A stretch of DNA of 64,000 nucleotides, taken from Peribacillus sp. ACCC06369. Lineage in GTDB: Bacteria > Bacillota > Bacilli > Bacillales > DSM-1321. Each line of letters begins with the position of its first letter. Positions within the stretch are counted from its first letter, which is position 1. The notes beneath the pieces were generated by a model that was not told the origin of the DNA, searched no databases, and saw only the letters and a program-made list of their open reading frames with translations. The translations under genes were made by a program, and so were the position numbers. This document shows positions 37,576 to 46,874 of the stretch, piece by piece. The DNA lies in contig NZ_JAUCEN010000002.1 of the NCBI RefSeq assembly GCF_030348945.1, forward strand, positions 2,790,001 through 2,854,000, given 5' to 3'.

Positions 37576-38574
37576 TTAACTGTTAAGAATTTCCCTGGCA
37601 ATCAAACGAAACGAATTAAGCCTATCCTCCAATTTATGGGTGATGGTCATCAGCATGATTTCATCTGCTAGATATTTCTCTTGAATCTCCAAAAGACGAT
37701 ACTTCACTTGTGAAGGTGTACCAAAAATCAGTTTTTCATGCATGGTTTCCATCAGTGCTTTTTCTTTTTCAGTCCAAACATGATTCCTTACCTCTTCTAT
37801 GCTTGGAACCTGCCTTCTTTCCCCTTGTCCACTTTGAATTTTCCATAGGGTGTTGCTAAGAGCGATTTCTTTTGCAAGTTCCTCGGTTTCCGCACATATG
37901 GCAGCAACCGTAACGATTGTTTTAGGAGCTTTAAGTAACCCTTTCGATAGGAAGTTATCACGGTATTGCTGAAAACTCTGCACTCCATCATTTTCACTCA
38001 TAAATTCACCAAATGCATATGCAGTACCATTCTCAGCGGCAAGTTTTGCGCTTTTCCCGCTTGTTCCCAATATCCATGGTTCAGGCGATACCTTTGGGAT
38101 AGGAGCAGCAGAAACATTTGAATAGGGATGTTCTTTCGGAAATTCATCTCTAAGAAAATTCAACAGTTCCTTAACAAGTTCAGGCATTTTGTAAACATTC
38201 TGAAGAAAATTATCGGATAAGGCCATCGTAGCTTCCGCAGATCCACCAGGAGCGCGTCCCAGTCCCATATCAATCCTGCCTGGAAAAAGGGTCGCAAGCA
38301 TATTATAAGTCTCCGCTATCCGATATGGCTTATAATGCGGAAGCAGCACTGCCCCAGATCCAATTCGGATATTTTTGGTTTGCGCAGCAATATAGCTTAT
38401 CAACACCTCTGGAACGGAACAGGCCAATCCCGGCAGATCATGATGTTCAGTAAACCAGATTCTGCTATAACCTAGCCTATCGCCTTCTTGAGCAAGTTGC
38501 AGTGAGGCCTGTAATGCTTCTTGTGCAGATTGTCCGGATGCAATTGGGGATTGATCTAATATACCCAGTTTCAT
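37576..38574 (-). CDS. LLM-class flavin-dependent oxidoreductase (luciferase-like)
   Basis: 332 residues starting MKLGILDQSPIASGQSAQEAL; the reading is open upstream, but GGGAGGGATAAA precedes the ATG at 38574. It shares with its neighbour RIWFTEHHDLPGLACSVPEVLISYIA and PGRIDMGLGRAPGG. Substrate unknown. The pair probably arose by duplication and may work with the SsuE-like FMN reductase elsewhere in the window. Confidence 0.88.
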   Translation of the reverse strand: MKLGILDQSPIASGQSAQEALQASLQLAQEGDRLGYSRIWFTEHHDLPGLACSVPEVLISYIAAQTKNIRIGSGAVLLPHYKPYRIAETYNMLATLFPGRIDMGLGRAPGGSAEATMALSDNFLQNVYKMPELVKELLNFLRDEFPKEHPYSNVSAAPIPKVSPEPWILGTSGKSAKLAAENGTAYAFGEFMSENDGVQSFQQYRDNFLSKGLLKAPKTIVTVAAICAETEELAKEIALSNTLWKIQSGQGERRQVPSIEEVRNHVWTEKEKALMETMHEKLIFGTPSQVKYRLLEIQEKYLADEIMLMTITHKLEDRLNSFRLIAREILNS

Positions 38575-38829
38575 TTTATCCCTCCCTTCTTGTCTTTCGT
38601 AACTTAATAGTAAATCATAACTATTAGAAAGTCGCATGAAAAGCTTGCTATGTTATTGTAGTTTGCAGCCTTTAGCGGAAATTATAAGGAGTTGAATCCA
38701 GATTCGGGATTATGGATGAATTATATATTCTGACGAGGTCTTTGTTTTAATATATTAATTTTAGTAGATGACTCAAGAGAATAACATATATTCTAGCGAG
38801 GTATTTTAAGGAATATACATTTTATAAAA

Positions 38830-38860
38830 TAAAAAAAGCCCTATAAAAGGGCCTTTTCCG
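38830..38860 (-). terminator. Terminator of the helicase gene
   Basis: Minus-strand GGCCCTTTTATAGGGC hairpin followed by TTTTTTTATTTTA, starting just after the helicase stop. Confidence 0.8.
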
Positions 38861-38863
38861 GAG

Positions 38864-41110
38864 CTATTCATTTTTTTTGAATTGAGATAGTAATTCATCA
38901 GCCATTATTTGCGAATCCAAACGAGCCGCTATAAATGGGGGCTGTATCCGATTATTGGACTCTACGGGCAAACCTAACCAGGTAACTCGTTTATCAAAGA
39001 TGATAAACGAAAAGGAAACCGGTGAACAAATAAAATGATCAGAATTTATATCAGGGTTTCTTTTTATTGATATAATCGTCAATTTCACTGCTGGGTTTCG
39101 TTTCATTAAGTATAGCTTCCATTCTTCTGACAAACTGTTTAAATCCGGCACTGCCATAACCATCTCTTGTTTTGCCGACTCAATATCTTCCAGAAAATCA
39201 CCCAATTTACGGGCATGCATCCATTGCAATTTTGGGTGCTGGTGTTTAACCCATTTTCCAATGTCTTTCTTTGACACAAACTGATCATTTTGAATTTGAT
39301 GATCGACAAGCTGACGGAGTGTTTTGCTGCGATAAACGTGTTTGTTAACAAATGAAGTGTCACATACATGTACAAACTTCCCTTTCGTCCTTGTTATTGC
39401 CACGTTAATGAGCCTTTCACTTTCTCTCCCTGTCAATAACATTCCAGCCCTGTTTTGCGGATAACTATCAACTGTGTCAAAAATCATCATTTCACGTTCA
39501 CTTCCCTGAAAACGGTGTACAGTTGCTGCGATGATATCAGCTGTTTGCCGTTCTTTGACATATAAGTCATCCAATAGTTTTTCCATCAAGTCTGCCTGAG
39601 CACGATATGGGGCCACATAACCAATTGACCTTGTCCCGCCCATATACGCTTCATGAATCAGTTGAAAAGATAAAAGCAATTGCCAAAGATTCATTCTCGA
39701 GTGGGAAGTGCGTTCAGTTATGCAATATTCCCCTGATAAGCTAGTATCGACTAGTGCGGCTGCCTTATTGGCAAACGGTTCCGCCAGCATTATGCTCTCC
39801 CTGCTAGTCGCAACACTTTCATGATCCCCAACAAAATTGTTATAGACGATACGATTAGTGAATGCAGAAATATCAGGATGCATGCGGCGCTGTTCTTTTA
39901 ACAGGAATAAATGAGGATGAAGTTCTCTTTCTTCCACAGATTGAGCGACACCGGACCGATGGAAGATGTCTTCCTTCAGCCAAAGTTTCACGAGTGAATC
40001 ACGAGCGGAAGCAATAGGCGGCAATTGTTTGAAATCACCACAAACGATAATATGTTTGGATATCGCTGCAGCAAATGCCACCTGTGGTACGTAAGCCATG
40101 CTCGCTTCGTCCAAAATGACCAGATCATATTCCTTTTGATAAATCGTTTCGTCATTTGCGGCTTTAGCCAAGGTCGTACCGATGATTTTTGCCTCTTTTA
40201 CTAATTGAACCTCTTTTTGGCGGATTTTCTCCAAAACTTTGGCCAGGTTTTTTTCTATCTCGATTAATTGATCCGTATCCCTTTTACTGAAGGAGCCAGC
40301 CAAGTCATGTTTTAATAAACGTTTCTCTTCTCCAAGCTGTTCTTTTTCTTTAACCAATGTCGGTTCATGTTTACCTAATAATTGTCCCGTAACTATATCA
40401 TCATGGATGGCTAGAGATTCACCGATTTGAGACCCATAGCGAAGCACATCGCCTTCTTTGAAACGATCTTTCTTTTTAATGAATGAAGAAATCTCAGCCA
40501 TCAAAACATCTACAGCCTGGTTGCTATGAGACAAGACCAACACTTTTTTATCTTGTAAATAATGATTGGCTACTGTACGTGCAAGCGTATAGGTTTTTCC
40601 TGTTCCAGGGGGTCCCCAGACAAAAGTGACAGGATTGAACTTCGAACGGGCATATAGCTCTTTCACACTGCTTAGTTTTTCGTTAACAGGATGTTTTTGG
40701 GGCATGGATGGGTCCATCAGGCGCTTGATCCGAAGCCTTTTCTTTTTACTTCTCTTGATTTCATCCAAGCGGATAATCAATTGTTCTAGCAATTCCCATG
40801 GATCATGGAATAAAAAGGCTTCACCGATCATATCGCCTAACGAGCGGTCAAATACGATAATTATACTTTTCCCTTCCGATGAGAGGATCCTTCCATCCTG
40901 TTTAATTCCTCCCCATTCCAGTCGAACGAGGGAACCGACAGGAATTTTTATCGATGAACCTGTTTCAAAATAATAGCTGAAAGAACCATCACTTGTAAGC
41001 AGATGGCCGTTCGAAACCAGGTATTTTGTGCTGCCGTATTTTTTTAAATGCAGGATTTCAAGTTGTAGGGCCTGCTGCCATTCTTTTATATAATTAACTG
41101 TTGAATTCAT
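38864..41110 (-). CDS. Superfamily 1 (UPF1/IGHMBP2-like) helicase with C-terminal extension
   Basis: 748 residues. Helicase motifs in order: Walker A GPPGTGKT (166-173), HSNQAVD (Ia), ILDEAS (II), CGDFKQLPP (III), EQRRMHPDIS (IV), ATVHRFQGSERE (V) and LINVAITRTKG (VI). A 160-residue insertion with coiled-coil character lies between Ia and II. The last about 130 residues (MVMAVPDLNSLSEEWKLYL to VTWLGLP) resemble a degenerate phospholipase D-like fold without HKD motifs. Likely acts on RNA or DNA; no defence partner is adjacent. Start behind GAGGAAAG. Confidence 0.8.
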   Translation of the reverse strand: MNSTVNYIKEWQQALQLEILHLKKYGSTKYLVSNGHLLTSDGSFSYYFETGSSIKIPVGSLVRLEWGGIKQDGRILSSEGKSIIIVFDRSLGDMIGEAFLFHDPWELLEQLIIRLDEIKRSKKKRLRIKRLMDPSMPQKHPVNEKLSSVKELYARSKFNPVTFVWGPPGTGKTYTLARTVANHYLQDKKVLVLSHSNQAVDVLMAEISSFIKKKDRFKEGDVLRYGSQIGESLAIHDDIVTGQLLGKHEPTLVKEKEQLGEEKRLLKHDLAGSFSKRDTDQLIEIEKNLAKVLEKIRQKEVQLVKEAKIIGTTLAKAANDETIYQKEYDLVILDEASMAYVPQVAFAAAISKHIIVCGDFKQLPPIASARDSLVKLWLKEDIFHRSGVAQSVEERELHPHLFLLKEQRRMHPDISAFTNRIVYNNFVGDHESVATSRESIMLAEPFANKAAALVDTSLSGEYCITERTSHSRMNLWQLLLSFQLIHEAYMGGTRSIGYVAPYRAQADLMEKLLDDLYVKERQTADIIAATVHRFQGSEREMMIFDTVDSYPQNRAGMLLTGRESERLINVAITRTKGKFVHVCDTSFVNKHVYRSKTLRQLVDHQIQNDQFVSKKDIGKWVKHQHPKLQWMHARKLGDFLEDIESAKQEMVMAVPDLNSLSEEWKLYLMKRNPAVKLTIISIKRNPDINSDHFICSPVSFSFIIFDKRVTWLGLPVESNNRIQPPFIAARLDSQIMADELLSQFKKNE

Positions 41111-41229
41111 TTTTCACTTTCCTCACAAAATATGCCATTGAAGTTTAAAGAAACTGGCCTAAAGCTCCGATGTAGAAAATATCTGTCCCTATGACCTTTT
41201 TCGCGCAGTATTCGTTTCTTTAACATATA

Positions 41230-41260
41230 AAATAAGGCCCAATCATAAGATTGGGCCTTT
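41230..41260 (-). terminator. Terminator of pepF
   Basis: AAGGCCCAATC and GATTGGGCCTT form an 11-bp stem followed by ATTTTATATG on the minus strand. Confidence 0.75.
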
Positions 41261-41334
41261 CCTACGCCAATATTTTAACTATAGCATTTTTTATAACATC
41301 ATACCATGGGCTCTTTTGGAAGAAATGGTTTAGA

Positions 41335-43131
41335 TTAGCCCTCTGATAACTCCGTGAATTCGTCAACCAGATCACTGAAAATCCTCATTGCATTTTCGAT
41401 TGGATCAGGTTTAGTTAAATCTACGCCTGTTTTCTTAAGCAACTCCAATGGGAAATCGGAACTCCCGCTTTTCAAGAACGTCAAATAACTTTCAAGTGTT
41501 TTTTGGTCCCCGGAAATGATCTTATCTGCGATCGTAATAGCTGAAACGTAACCAGTTGCATATTTGTAGACGTAAAACGGACGATAGAAGTGTGGGATGC
41601 GTGACCACCCATACTTCACTTCTTCATCGAAAATTATTTCATCTCCATTATAAGCTCGGAATATCGATTCATAAGCTGTATTAAAAACCTCGGCATTTAG
41701 CGGTTCATCATTTTCAGCTTTTTCATGTACAATCTTTTCAAATTCCGCAAACATCACCTGTGTGAAGAACGTTCCTTTAAAACTATCTATGAAATGGTTA
41801 AGTAAGTGTTTTTTCTTTTGCACGTCTTTTGTTGTCTTAATCAAATGGCGGATCAGCAGGATTTCATTCACAGTGGATGCAACCTCAGCAACAAAAATGG
41901 AATATCCTGCACTTATTTGCGGTTGATATTTTGAGCTATAATAAGAATGCATGCCATGTCCAGATTCATGGGCAAGTGTAAATACACTGTCTAAATCATC
42001 ACGGTGATTTAATAAGATGAACGGATGAACACCATAAAGTCCTAAATTATAAGCGCCTGAACGTTTTCCAGGTGTTTCCCTGACATCGATATATCTTTTT
42101 TCCTTAAAGGTTTTCAGTGTTGTGATATATTCTTCGCCAAGAGGTTTTAGTGCTTCCACCATCAAAGCAAAACCATCATCATAAGAAATTTCCTCTTTAG
42201 CACCTTCCACCAATGGTACACTTAAATCATAAGCACGTAATTCTTCTACCCCCAGCAATTTTTTTCTTAGATGAATGTATTTATGCATGGGGCCGATATT
42301 TTGCTTAGTTGACATAATCAAATTATCATATACCTCTTTTGGAACTTGATCTCCAAATAAGGATTTTTCCAAGGCAGATGGATAATTTCTTAGTTTTGAA
42401 AGATTCACATTATTCTTGATTGCTGTGGAAAGTGTGGATGCGATTGTATTCTTCAATTGAACATATGGCTGATAATAGGCGAAATAGGCCTCTTTTCTTT
42501 TATCGCGATCATCGTCTTCAATCAATTTGGAATACATTCCTCGCGTTAGCTCTACCCTCTCGCCGTCTTCATTCGTAACTTCCCCAAATTTAATATCAGC
42601 ATTGTTGATCATCCCGAACGTTTTTTGAGGTGCTGAAAAGGCTTCGCCTACTTGAGAAAGGACCTCTTCTTGTTCCTTCGCTAACACATGGGCTTTATAG
42701 CGATAGGAATCCAAGAGATCTTCTTCAAAATATTTTAAACCCTCTATCTCTTTTATGTACCCTTTTAATGTTTGTTCTTCCAGGCTCAAAAGGAACGGCA
42801 TGAAAAATGCAGTTGCATTACTCATTTTCTGCCCTAACCGAGCTGCTCGATCCAGTAATGCTTGGGATGAGGTAACCCTTGTATCCAAATCGGCTTGCAG
42901 CATGGCATATACATACAGCTTGTTATAAATGTACCCAAGTTCCTCACTTAATCGTAAATACTCGAACAAATCTTGAGAAGATTGAATATGCCCATCATAT
43001 GACTTTAATTTATCTGTCATCTTAAGTACTTCTTGATAATCTTTTTCCCATTTAGCCTGATCATCGTAAATATCCTTTAAGTTCCATGTTTCTTCCTCTT
43101 TGATTTCGTCACGTGATTTAAACGTTTGCAT
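41335..43131 (-). CDS. pepF: Oligoendopeptidase F (M3 metallopeptidase)
   Basis: 598 residues. The zinc motif HESGH (H388, E389, H392) is in FTLAHESGHGMHSYYS, with the third ligand in EVASTVNEIL. It cleaves short peptides in the cytoplasm. GAAAGGAAG 10 nt before the ATG at 43131 supports a start seven codons inside the longest reading. Monocistronic with a terminator downstream. Confidence 0.93.
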   Translation of the reverse strand: MQTFKSRDEIKEEETWNLKDIYDDQAKWEKDYQEVLKMTDKLKSYDGHIQSSQDLFEYLRLSEELGYIYNKLYVYAMLQADLDTRVTSSQALLDRAARLGQKMSNATAFFMPFLLSLEEQTLKGYIKEIEGLKYFEEDLLDSYRYKAHVLAKEQEEVLSQVGEAFSAPQKTFGMINNADIKFGEVTNEDGERVELTRGMYSKLIEDDDRDKRKEAYFAYYQPYVQLKNTIASTLSTAIKNNVNLSKLRNYPSALEKSLFGDQVPKEVYDNLIMSTKQNIGPMHKYIHLRKKLLGVEELRAYDLSVPLVEGAKEEISYDDGFALMVEALKPLGEEYITTLKTFKEKRYIDVRETPGKRSGAYNLGLYGVHPFILLNHRDDLDSVFTLAHESGHGMHSYYSSKYQPQISAGYSIFVAEVASTVNEILLIRHLIKTTKDVQKKKHLLNHFIDSFKGTFFTQVMFAEFEKIVHEKAENDEPLNAEVFNTAYESIFRAYNGDEIIFDEEVKYGWSRIPHFYRPFYVYKYATGYVSAITIADKIISGDQKTLESYLTFLKSGSSDFPLELLKKTGVDLTKPDPIENAMRIFSDLVDEFTELSEG

Positions 43132-43203
43132 ATTATCGGCACTTCCTTTCATGCTTATAGGCTTACCCTTTATTATAATCGACTTTCAGAAAAATCTGCA
43201 TAG

Positions 43204-43240
43204 AAAAACCAGTATGTTAAAAATACATACTGGTTTTTCT
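43204..43240. terminator. Bidirectional terminator between azoR and pepF
   Basis: AAAAACCAGTATG and CATACTGGTTTTT pair perfectly with A/T runs on both sides. Confidence 0.85.
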
Positions 43241-43248
43241 TTTATCAA

Positions 43249-43875
43249 TTAGAATTTTGCCGCAGTTTCAGCAACTTTCGCCAATCCTTCTGCAACGATA
43301 TCCTGTGTACGATCTGGATATTGATTATGTCCCTCGATAACAACCGTTTCTGGGTTTGTTATGCCCCATAAGTTTAAATTCATCGTTACGTATCTCTCTG
43401 CCATTTCGCCAGCATCCATTCCAGGCAATGCATAATCCGATCCGCGAGCATTAAGCAAAGCCACTTTCTTACCCCCAGCCAAGCCTACAGGGCCTTCAGC
43501 TGTGTATTTGAAAGTTGTACCAGCTTGAGCAAGATAAGAAATATAAGTTACCAATGGCGCAGGAACCGTTGAGTTCCATAGCGGGAAGGCAAATACCACT
43601 TTGTCGGCAGCAAGGAATTGATTCAAGTATTGTTGCACGATTTCAGCAATCTCAACTTCTTCTTCAGTCAATTCCATTCCTTGGCTGCGTTTATATAGTG
43701 CAGTAATTGCTGTATTTCCATAGTAAGGTAAGTTCAGTTTAAATAAATCCAATTCAGTTATTTCATCGTTACTATTTGCTTCCTTGTATGTGTTCAAAAA
43801 CGTTTCATACATTTTCACGCTAATAGCTTGATCCGCTGGACGGTCATTTGATTTAACAAATAATACTTTAGACAT
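43249..43875 (-). CDS. azoR: FMN-dependent NADH-azoreductase
   Basis: 208 residues, flavodoxin-like NAD(P)H quinone reductase family. LFVKSNDRPADQAISVKMYETFL, FAFPLWNSTVPAPLVTYIS and ALLNARGSDYA fit B. subtilis AzoR1/AzoR2. It reduces azo dyes and quinones by two electrons, giving protection from electrophiles. Single gene; start ATG behind TTGGGGGAA. Confidence 0.9.
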   Translation of the reverse strand: MSKVLFVKSNDRPADQAISVKMYETFLNTYKEANSNDEITELDLFKLNLPYYGNTAITALYKRSQGMELTEEEVEIAEIVQQYLNQFLAADKVVFAFPLWNSTVPAPLVTYISYLAQAGTTFKYTAEGPVGLAGGKKVALLNARGSDYALPGMDAGEMAERYVTMNLNLWGITNPETVVIEGHNQYPDRTQDIVAEGLAKVAETAAKF

Positions 43876-44097
43876 TTCAATTCCCCCAAGAATTTAATTT
43901 TTGTATGTGTAAGAAAAAAGTACAGTTTCAAAATAAATGTTTAATCCATATATCTCGAATTAACTGCAATCACTACTTTCACATTATATGACTGAACATG
44001 CAATAAGGCAAGAAATATGTTTTTTATTTTCAAATGTACATTTCAGGAATTTGCTCCTGGATTTTTTATAACCACCAGCATTCCATTATGCCGCGAA

Positions 44098-44130
44098 GAA
44101 AAAAACCGAGAGCAATTTGCCCTCGGTTAA
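44098..44130 (-). terminator. Terminator of the YqcI/YcgG gene
   Basis: CCGAGGGC and GCTCTCGG pair, with TTTTTTTC following on the minus strand; the stem begins at the stop codon region. Confidence 0.75.
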
Positions 44131-44864
44131 GTTAACTCTTTGTGATGGAATGGACACTTACCCTTTATCGGTTCTATATCATCGCCGATGAAAAATTGTT
44201 TCCATTCATTATGATTTACATCACCAAAGTGACTGATATCAGGATGTGTAGGAAGGTTATCCCACTTCTCCACTCGTTCACGAACCTTTTCACGTGACAT
44301 GATCCCGCCTTTTTCCGTTCCTTCCAACCCTTCAAAGATCATCCGGGGTTGGAATCCAAGAACAAGGCTATTTCCTAAATCGCGGGTTTTACGCTGTTTA
44401 TAAGCAGGAGCATTACCAAAGACAAAGATTGGTTCCCCTGCAAAATGATAGTCCCATAAATAATGCTCAGGATCTTTCGGCTTTTCAATTGGCCAAGGTT
44501 TTTTATCCGCTTTATGGAGGTATTGCAAGATATCCCAAAACCTTTTACGGTACATTTCAATATCTCCTTCTATCGATTCAGGCTCCATAAAGACAAACAG
44601 GCCATGCCTGGTATATGGTGGTTCCTGAAATAAATCAAGAAAACTTTCCACTGCTTTAGGGAGATTGGACCAATCTTCCTGTGTAATATAAGCATAACGA
44701 AGTTCCCCTTTATTTTCAGCTTTCATCCCGAAATAACAAGGAAATGTTTTGTCCGTCACTGTATTATGGAATGTTTGATATTCTTTAATTAGCCATTTCG
44801 GCACTCGATCGGGATTTGTCATATCATCTTTCGTTAATAAACTTGAATTAACAGTCAGCATCAT
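44127..44864 (-). CDS. YqcI/YcgG family protein (GntA-like heme N-oxygenase family)
   Basis: 245 residues. FPCYFGMKAENKGELRYAYI, HGLFVFMEP, FWDILQYLHKADKKPWP and the C-terminal KGKCPFHHKE are typical of the YqcI/YcgG family. A characterised member, GntA from the guanitoxin pathway, is a heme-dependent N-hydroxylase acting on a guanidine group; activity here is inferred from family only. The start ATG at 44864 has AAGGAG upstream. It overlaps by 17 bp the end of a small gene before it, suggesting coupling. Confidence 0.8.
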   Translation of the reverse strand: MMLTVNSSLLTKDDMTNPDRVPKWLIKEYQTFHNTVTDKTFPCYFGMKAENKGELRYAYITQEDWSNLPKAVESFLDLFQEPPYTRHGLFVFMEPESIEGDIEMYRKRFWDILQYLHKADKKPWPIEKPKDPEHYLWDYHFAGEPIFVFGNAPAYKQRKTRDLGNSLVLGFQPRMIFEGLEGTEKGGIMSREKVRERVEKWDNLPTHPDISHFGDVNHNEWKQFFIGDDIEPIKGKCPFHHKELT

Positions 44865-45078
44865 TGTTCTCCTTAAATCGTGATAATATATAATACCCGA
44901 ATTTATAAAAACTAAAACTTCTTCGAACTGGCAAATCACCGTAATCAGGTACATCATATCTAAATAATTCTTCATTTAAGATTTTATAAGTTCCCCGTTC
45001 CAGGGTGATTCCAATTTCCTTTAATAAAAACGTCATTATGGTATTCAGCCAAAAACAATCGTTCAGCATGATAATCAT
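44848..45078 (-). CDS. Small hypothetical protein coupled to the YqcI/YcgG gene
   Basis: Up to 76 residues (MIIMLNDCFWLNTIMTFLLK at the start). GGAAAG lies a few bases before the first ATG; a second ATG three codons later is possible. The end overlaps the following gene and contains that gene's ribosome site. I do not recognise the family. It is divergent from the spore protein gene with only 48 bp between starts. Confidence 0.5.
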   Translation of the reverse strand: MIIMLNDCFWLNTIMTFLLKEIGITLERGTYKILNEELFRYDVPDYGDLPVRRSFSFYKFGYYILSRFKENNDADC

Positions 45079-45126
45079 TTTCTTTCCATTAGGATAACCT
45101 AAGAAAAAAATAGGAGTGATGCTAAA

Positions 45127-45381
45127 ATGGCAAGAAGAAGAAAAGTTCTCGTACCCGAAGCGCGAAAAGGACTCGATGATTTAAAAGCAAAAGTTGCTGG
45201 TACAAAGAATCCTGAAGAGGCAAAGTTTGAAGTAGCAAAAGAAATTGGCGTACCGCTGAAAAAAGACTATAACGGTGAGCTCACTTCCAAGCAGAATGGG
45301 AAAATTGGCGGAAAGTTAGGAGGAGGCATGGTCAAGGAACTTATAAAGATGGCCCAGGAAAACTTAGGAAAAAGGCATTAA
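45127..45381 (+). CDS. Small, acid-soluble spore protein, alpha/beta type
   Basis: 84 residues. KFEVAKEIGVPLKKDYNG contains the GPR protease site region, and KQNGKIGGKLGGGMVKELIKMAQ is the DNA-binding helix region of the SASP family. These proteins coat spore DNA and protect it from UV and heat. The N-terminus (MARRRKVLVPEARKGLDDLK) and the central insertion are longer than in SspA/B, as in minor alpha/beta SASPs. Expected to be sigma-G dependent. Confidence 0.9.
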   Translation: MARRRKVLVPEARKGLDDLKAKVAGTKNPEEAKFEVAKEIGVPLKKDYNGELTSKQNGKIGGKLGGGMVKELIKMAQENLGKRH

Positions 45382-45486
45382 GTAGGTGCCTCTCCGATCC
45401 AAGTTGTTATCGTTTTTTTCATTAAGACCGACATCATTGAAGCGATCATTACCTACTGCTAAAGAACATACATTTTGGGACTTAAC

Positions 45487-45517
45487 AAAAAAGCCAACCT
45501 TTTGGCTGGCTTTTTTT
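45487..45517. terminator. Bidirectional terminator
   Basis: AAAAAAGCCAACC / GGCTGGCTTTTTTT hairpin, 5 bp after the stop of the alcohol dehydrogenase gene. Confidence 0.85.
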
Positions 45518-45521
45518 GAAA

Positions 45522-46733
45522 TTAATTAATGCTCACGGTTGAAACTCTTGAAACCACTGACATGATTAATTCCGACGACATCGGATAATTAGTGGCAGCT
45601 GGATCCTTCAATACTGCAGTAAGTATTCCCTCCATGTCTGAATCGCTAATTCCATAGTCACTGAAGTCAAGGGGCAAACCAAGATCAGATAGGAAAACAC
45701 GGATCTTCTCTACCACTTTTGCTAAGATTCCTTTTGGATCTTCATCGTGTATTTTGACTTTAAAGGCTTCGGCTATCAAATGGGCCTTTGGAAGATATAA
45801 CTCCGGAATAGACTCCATGACAACCGGTAATAACACGGCATTGGCCAATCCATGCGGAATACGGAATAACGCTCCAAATGCGTGCGCAAAGTTATGAACC
45901 GGAATCGCATTCAGTGCACTACAAAATGCAGTGATTCCCATCATGCTTCCATGCAACATTTCCATTCTGGCCTCAATATTGGCTCCGTCCTTTACAGCCC
46001 TCGGTAAATTTTTTTCAATAACTCGTATGGCCTGAAATGCATAAGCATCAGTTATTGATGTCGCTGCAGGTGAGACGATCGCTTCAATTGCATGTGTCAA
46101 TGCATCGGCCCCAGTAAACGCCGTTATTTCAGGAGGCAGTCCGATAGTTAACTCGGGATCTAAAATGGCTACATCCGAACTTAAGAAAACATTGTATATA
46201 TTCATTTTGACTTTTATATGTTCATTATAAATGACTGCGATCGGGGATACTTCAGAACCGGTTCCTGCTGTTGTGGCTACTGAAATATGTGGAATATTCA
46301 TAGGTTGGGCTTTTGGAAACCCCTCATATAGATAACCTCTTGGAATCGCATCATTTATATCCGTAATTCCTTGAAATAATCCATATTTCAATGCTTTTGC
46401 GGTATCAATGACACTTCCACCACCAATGGCTAGTATGGCATCGGCATTCACTTTACGTGCATATTTCAATGCTCCGTTTACACATTCACTCGCTGCGTCT
46501 TGTGTAACACCAAGAAACTGCCCTACTATTTCAGCTTTGGTGCCTAATATCGGCAACTCAAAACTCTCGACCACTTTTTTAACGACACCAGCCTTTTCCA
46601 AACCCACATCACTCACTAGTAGAATCCTTTTGGCCCCAAGACCATTGAATAGATCCGGAATGATTGAACGAGCATTCGGGCCGCTATAAATCGAAGACCT
46701 TAGCCAAAAATTGGATTGAGTGTTTACCTTCAT
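45522..46733 (-). CDS. Iron-containing alcohol dehydrogenase
   Basis: 403 residues, group III metal-dependent dehydrogenase. NAD binding by GGGSVIDTAKALKYG, ATTAGTGSEVSPIAV, then metal ligands in FTGADALTHAIEA and IPVHNFAHAFGALFRIPHGLAN. Substrate alcohol is not predictable. It lies 142 bp downstream of the R2lox gene on the same strand, so co-transcription is possible. Confidence 0.9.
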   Translation of the reverse strand: MKVNTQSNFWLRSSIYSGPNARSIIPDLFNGLGAKRILLVSDVGLEKAGVVKKVVESFELPILGTKAEIVGQFLGVTQDAASECVNGALKYARKVNADAILAIGGGSVIDTAKALKYGLFQGITDINDAIPRGYLYEGFPKAQPMNIPHISVATTAGTGSEVSPIAVIYNEHIKVKMNIYNVFLSSDVAILDPELTIGLPPEITAFTGADALTHAIEAIVSPAATSITDAYAFQAIRVIEKNLPRAVKDGANIEARMEMLHGSMMGITAFCSALNAIPVHNFAHAFGALFRIPHGLANAVLLPVVMESIPELYLPKAHLIAEAFKVKIHDEDPKGILAKVVEKIRVFLSDLGLPLDFSDYGISDSDMEGILTAVLKDPAATNYPMSSELIMSVVSRVSTVSIN

Positions 46734-46874
46734 AAAGTTTCACCTCAGTCAAATTAGTCTATATTAACGATTAAGGATTGTTCATTTCCAGCTTTCAAGT
46801 GCCTGATGTCATCCATGAGGTGAAATCCTTTTTCAACATCCAACATTCAGAAATGTGGTAAGCTTGTATCCGAT

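Noticed and set aside
38864..41110. Helicase as part of a defence island
   Set aside because: Neighbours are housekeeping genes (monooxygenases, oligoendopeptidase), with no nuclease or other defence partner.
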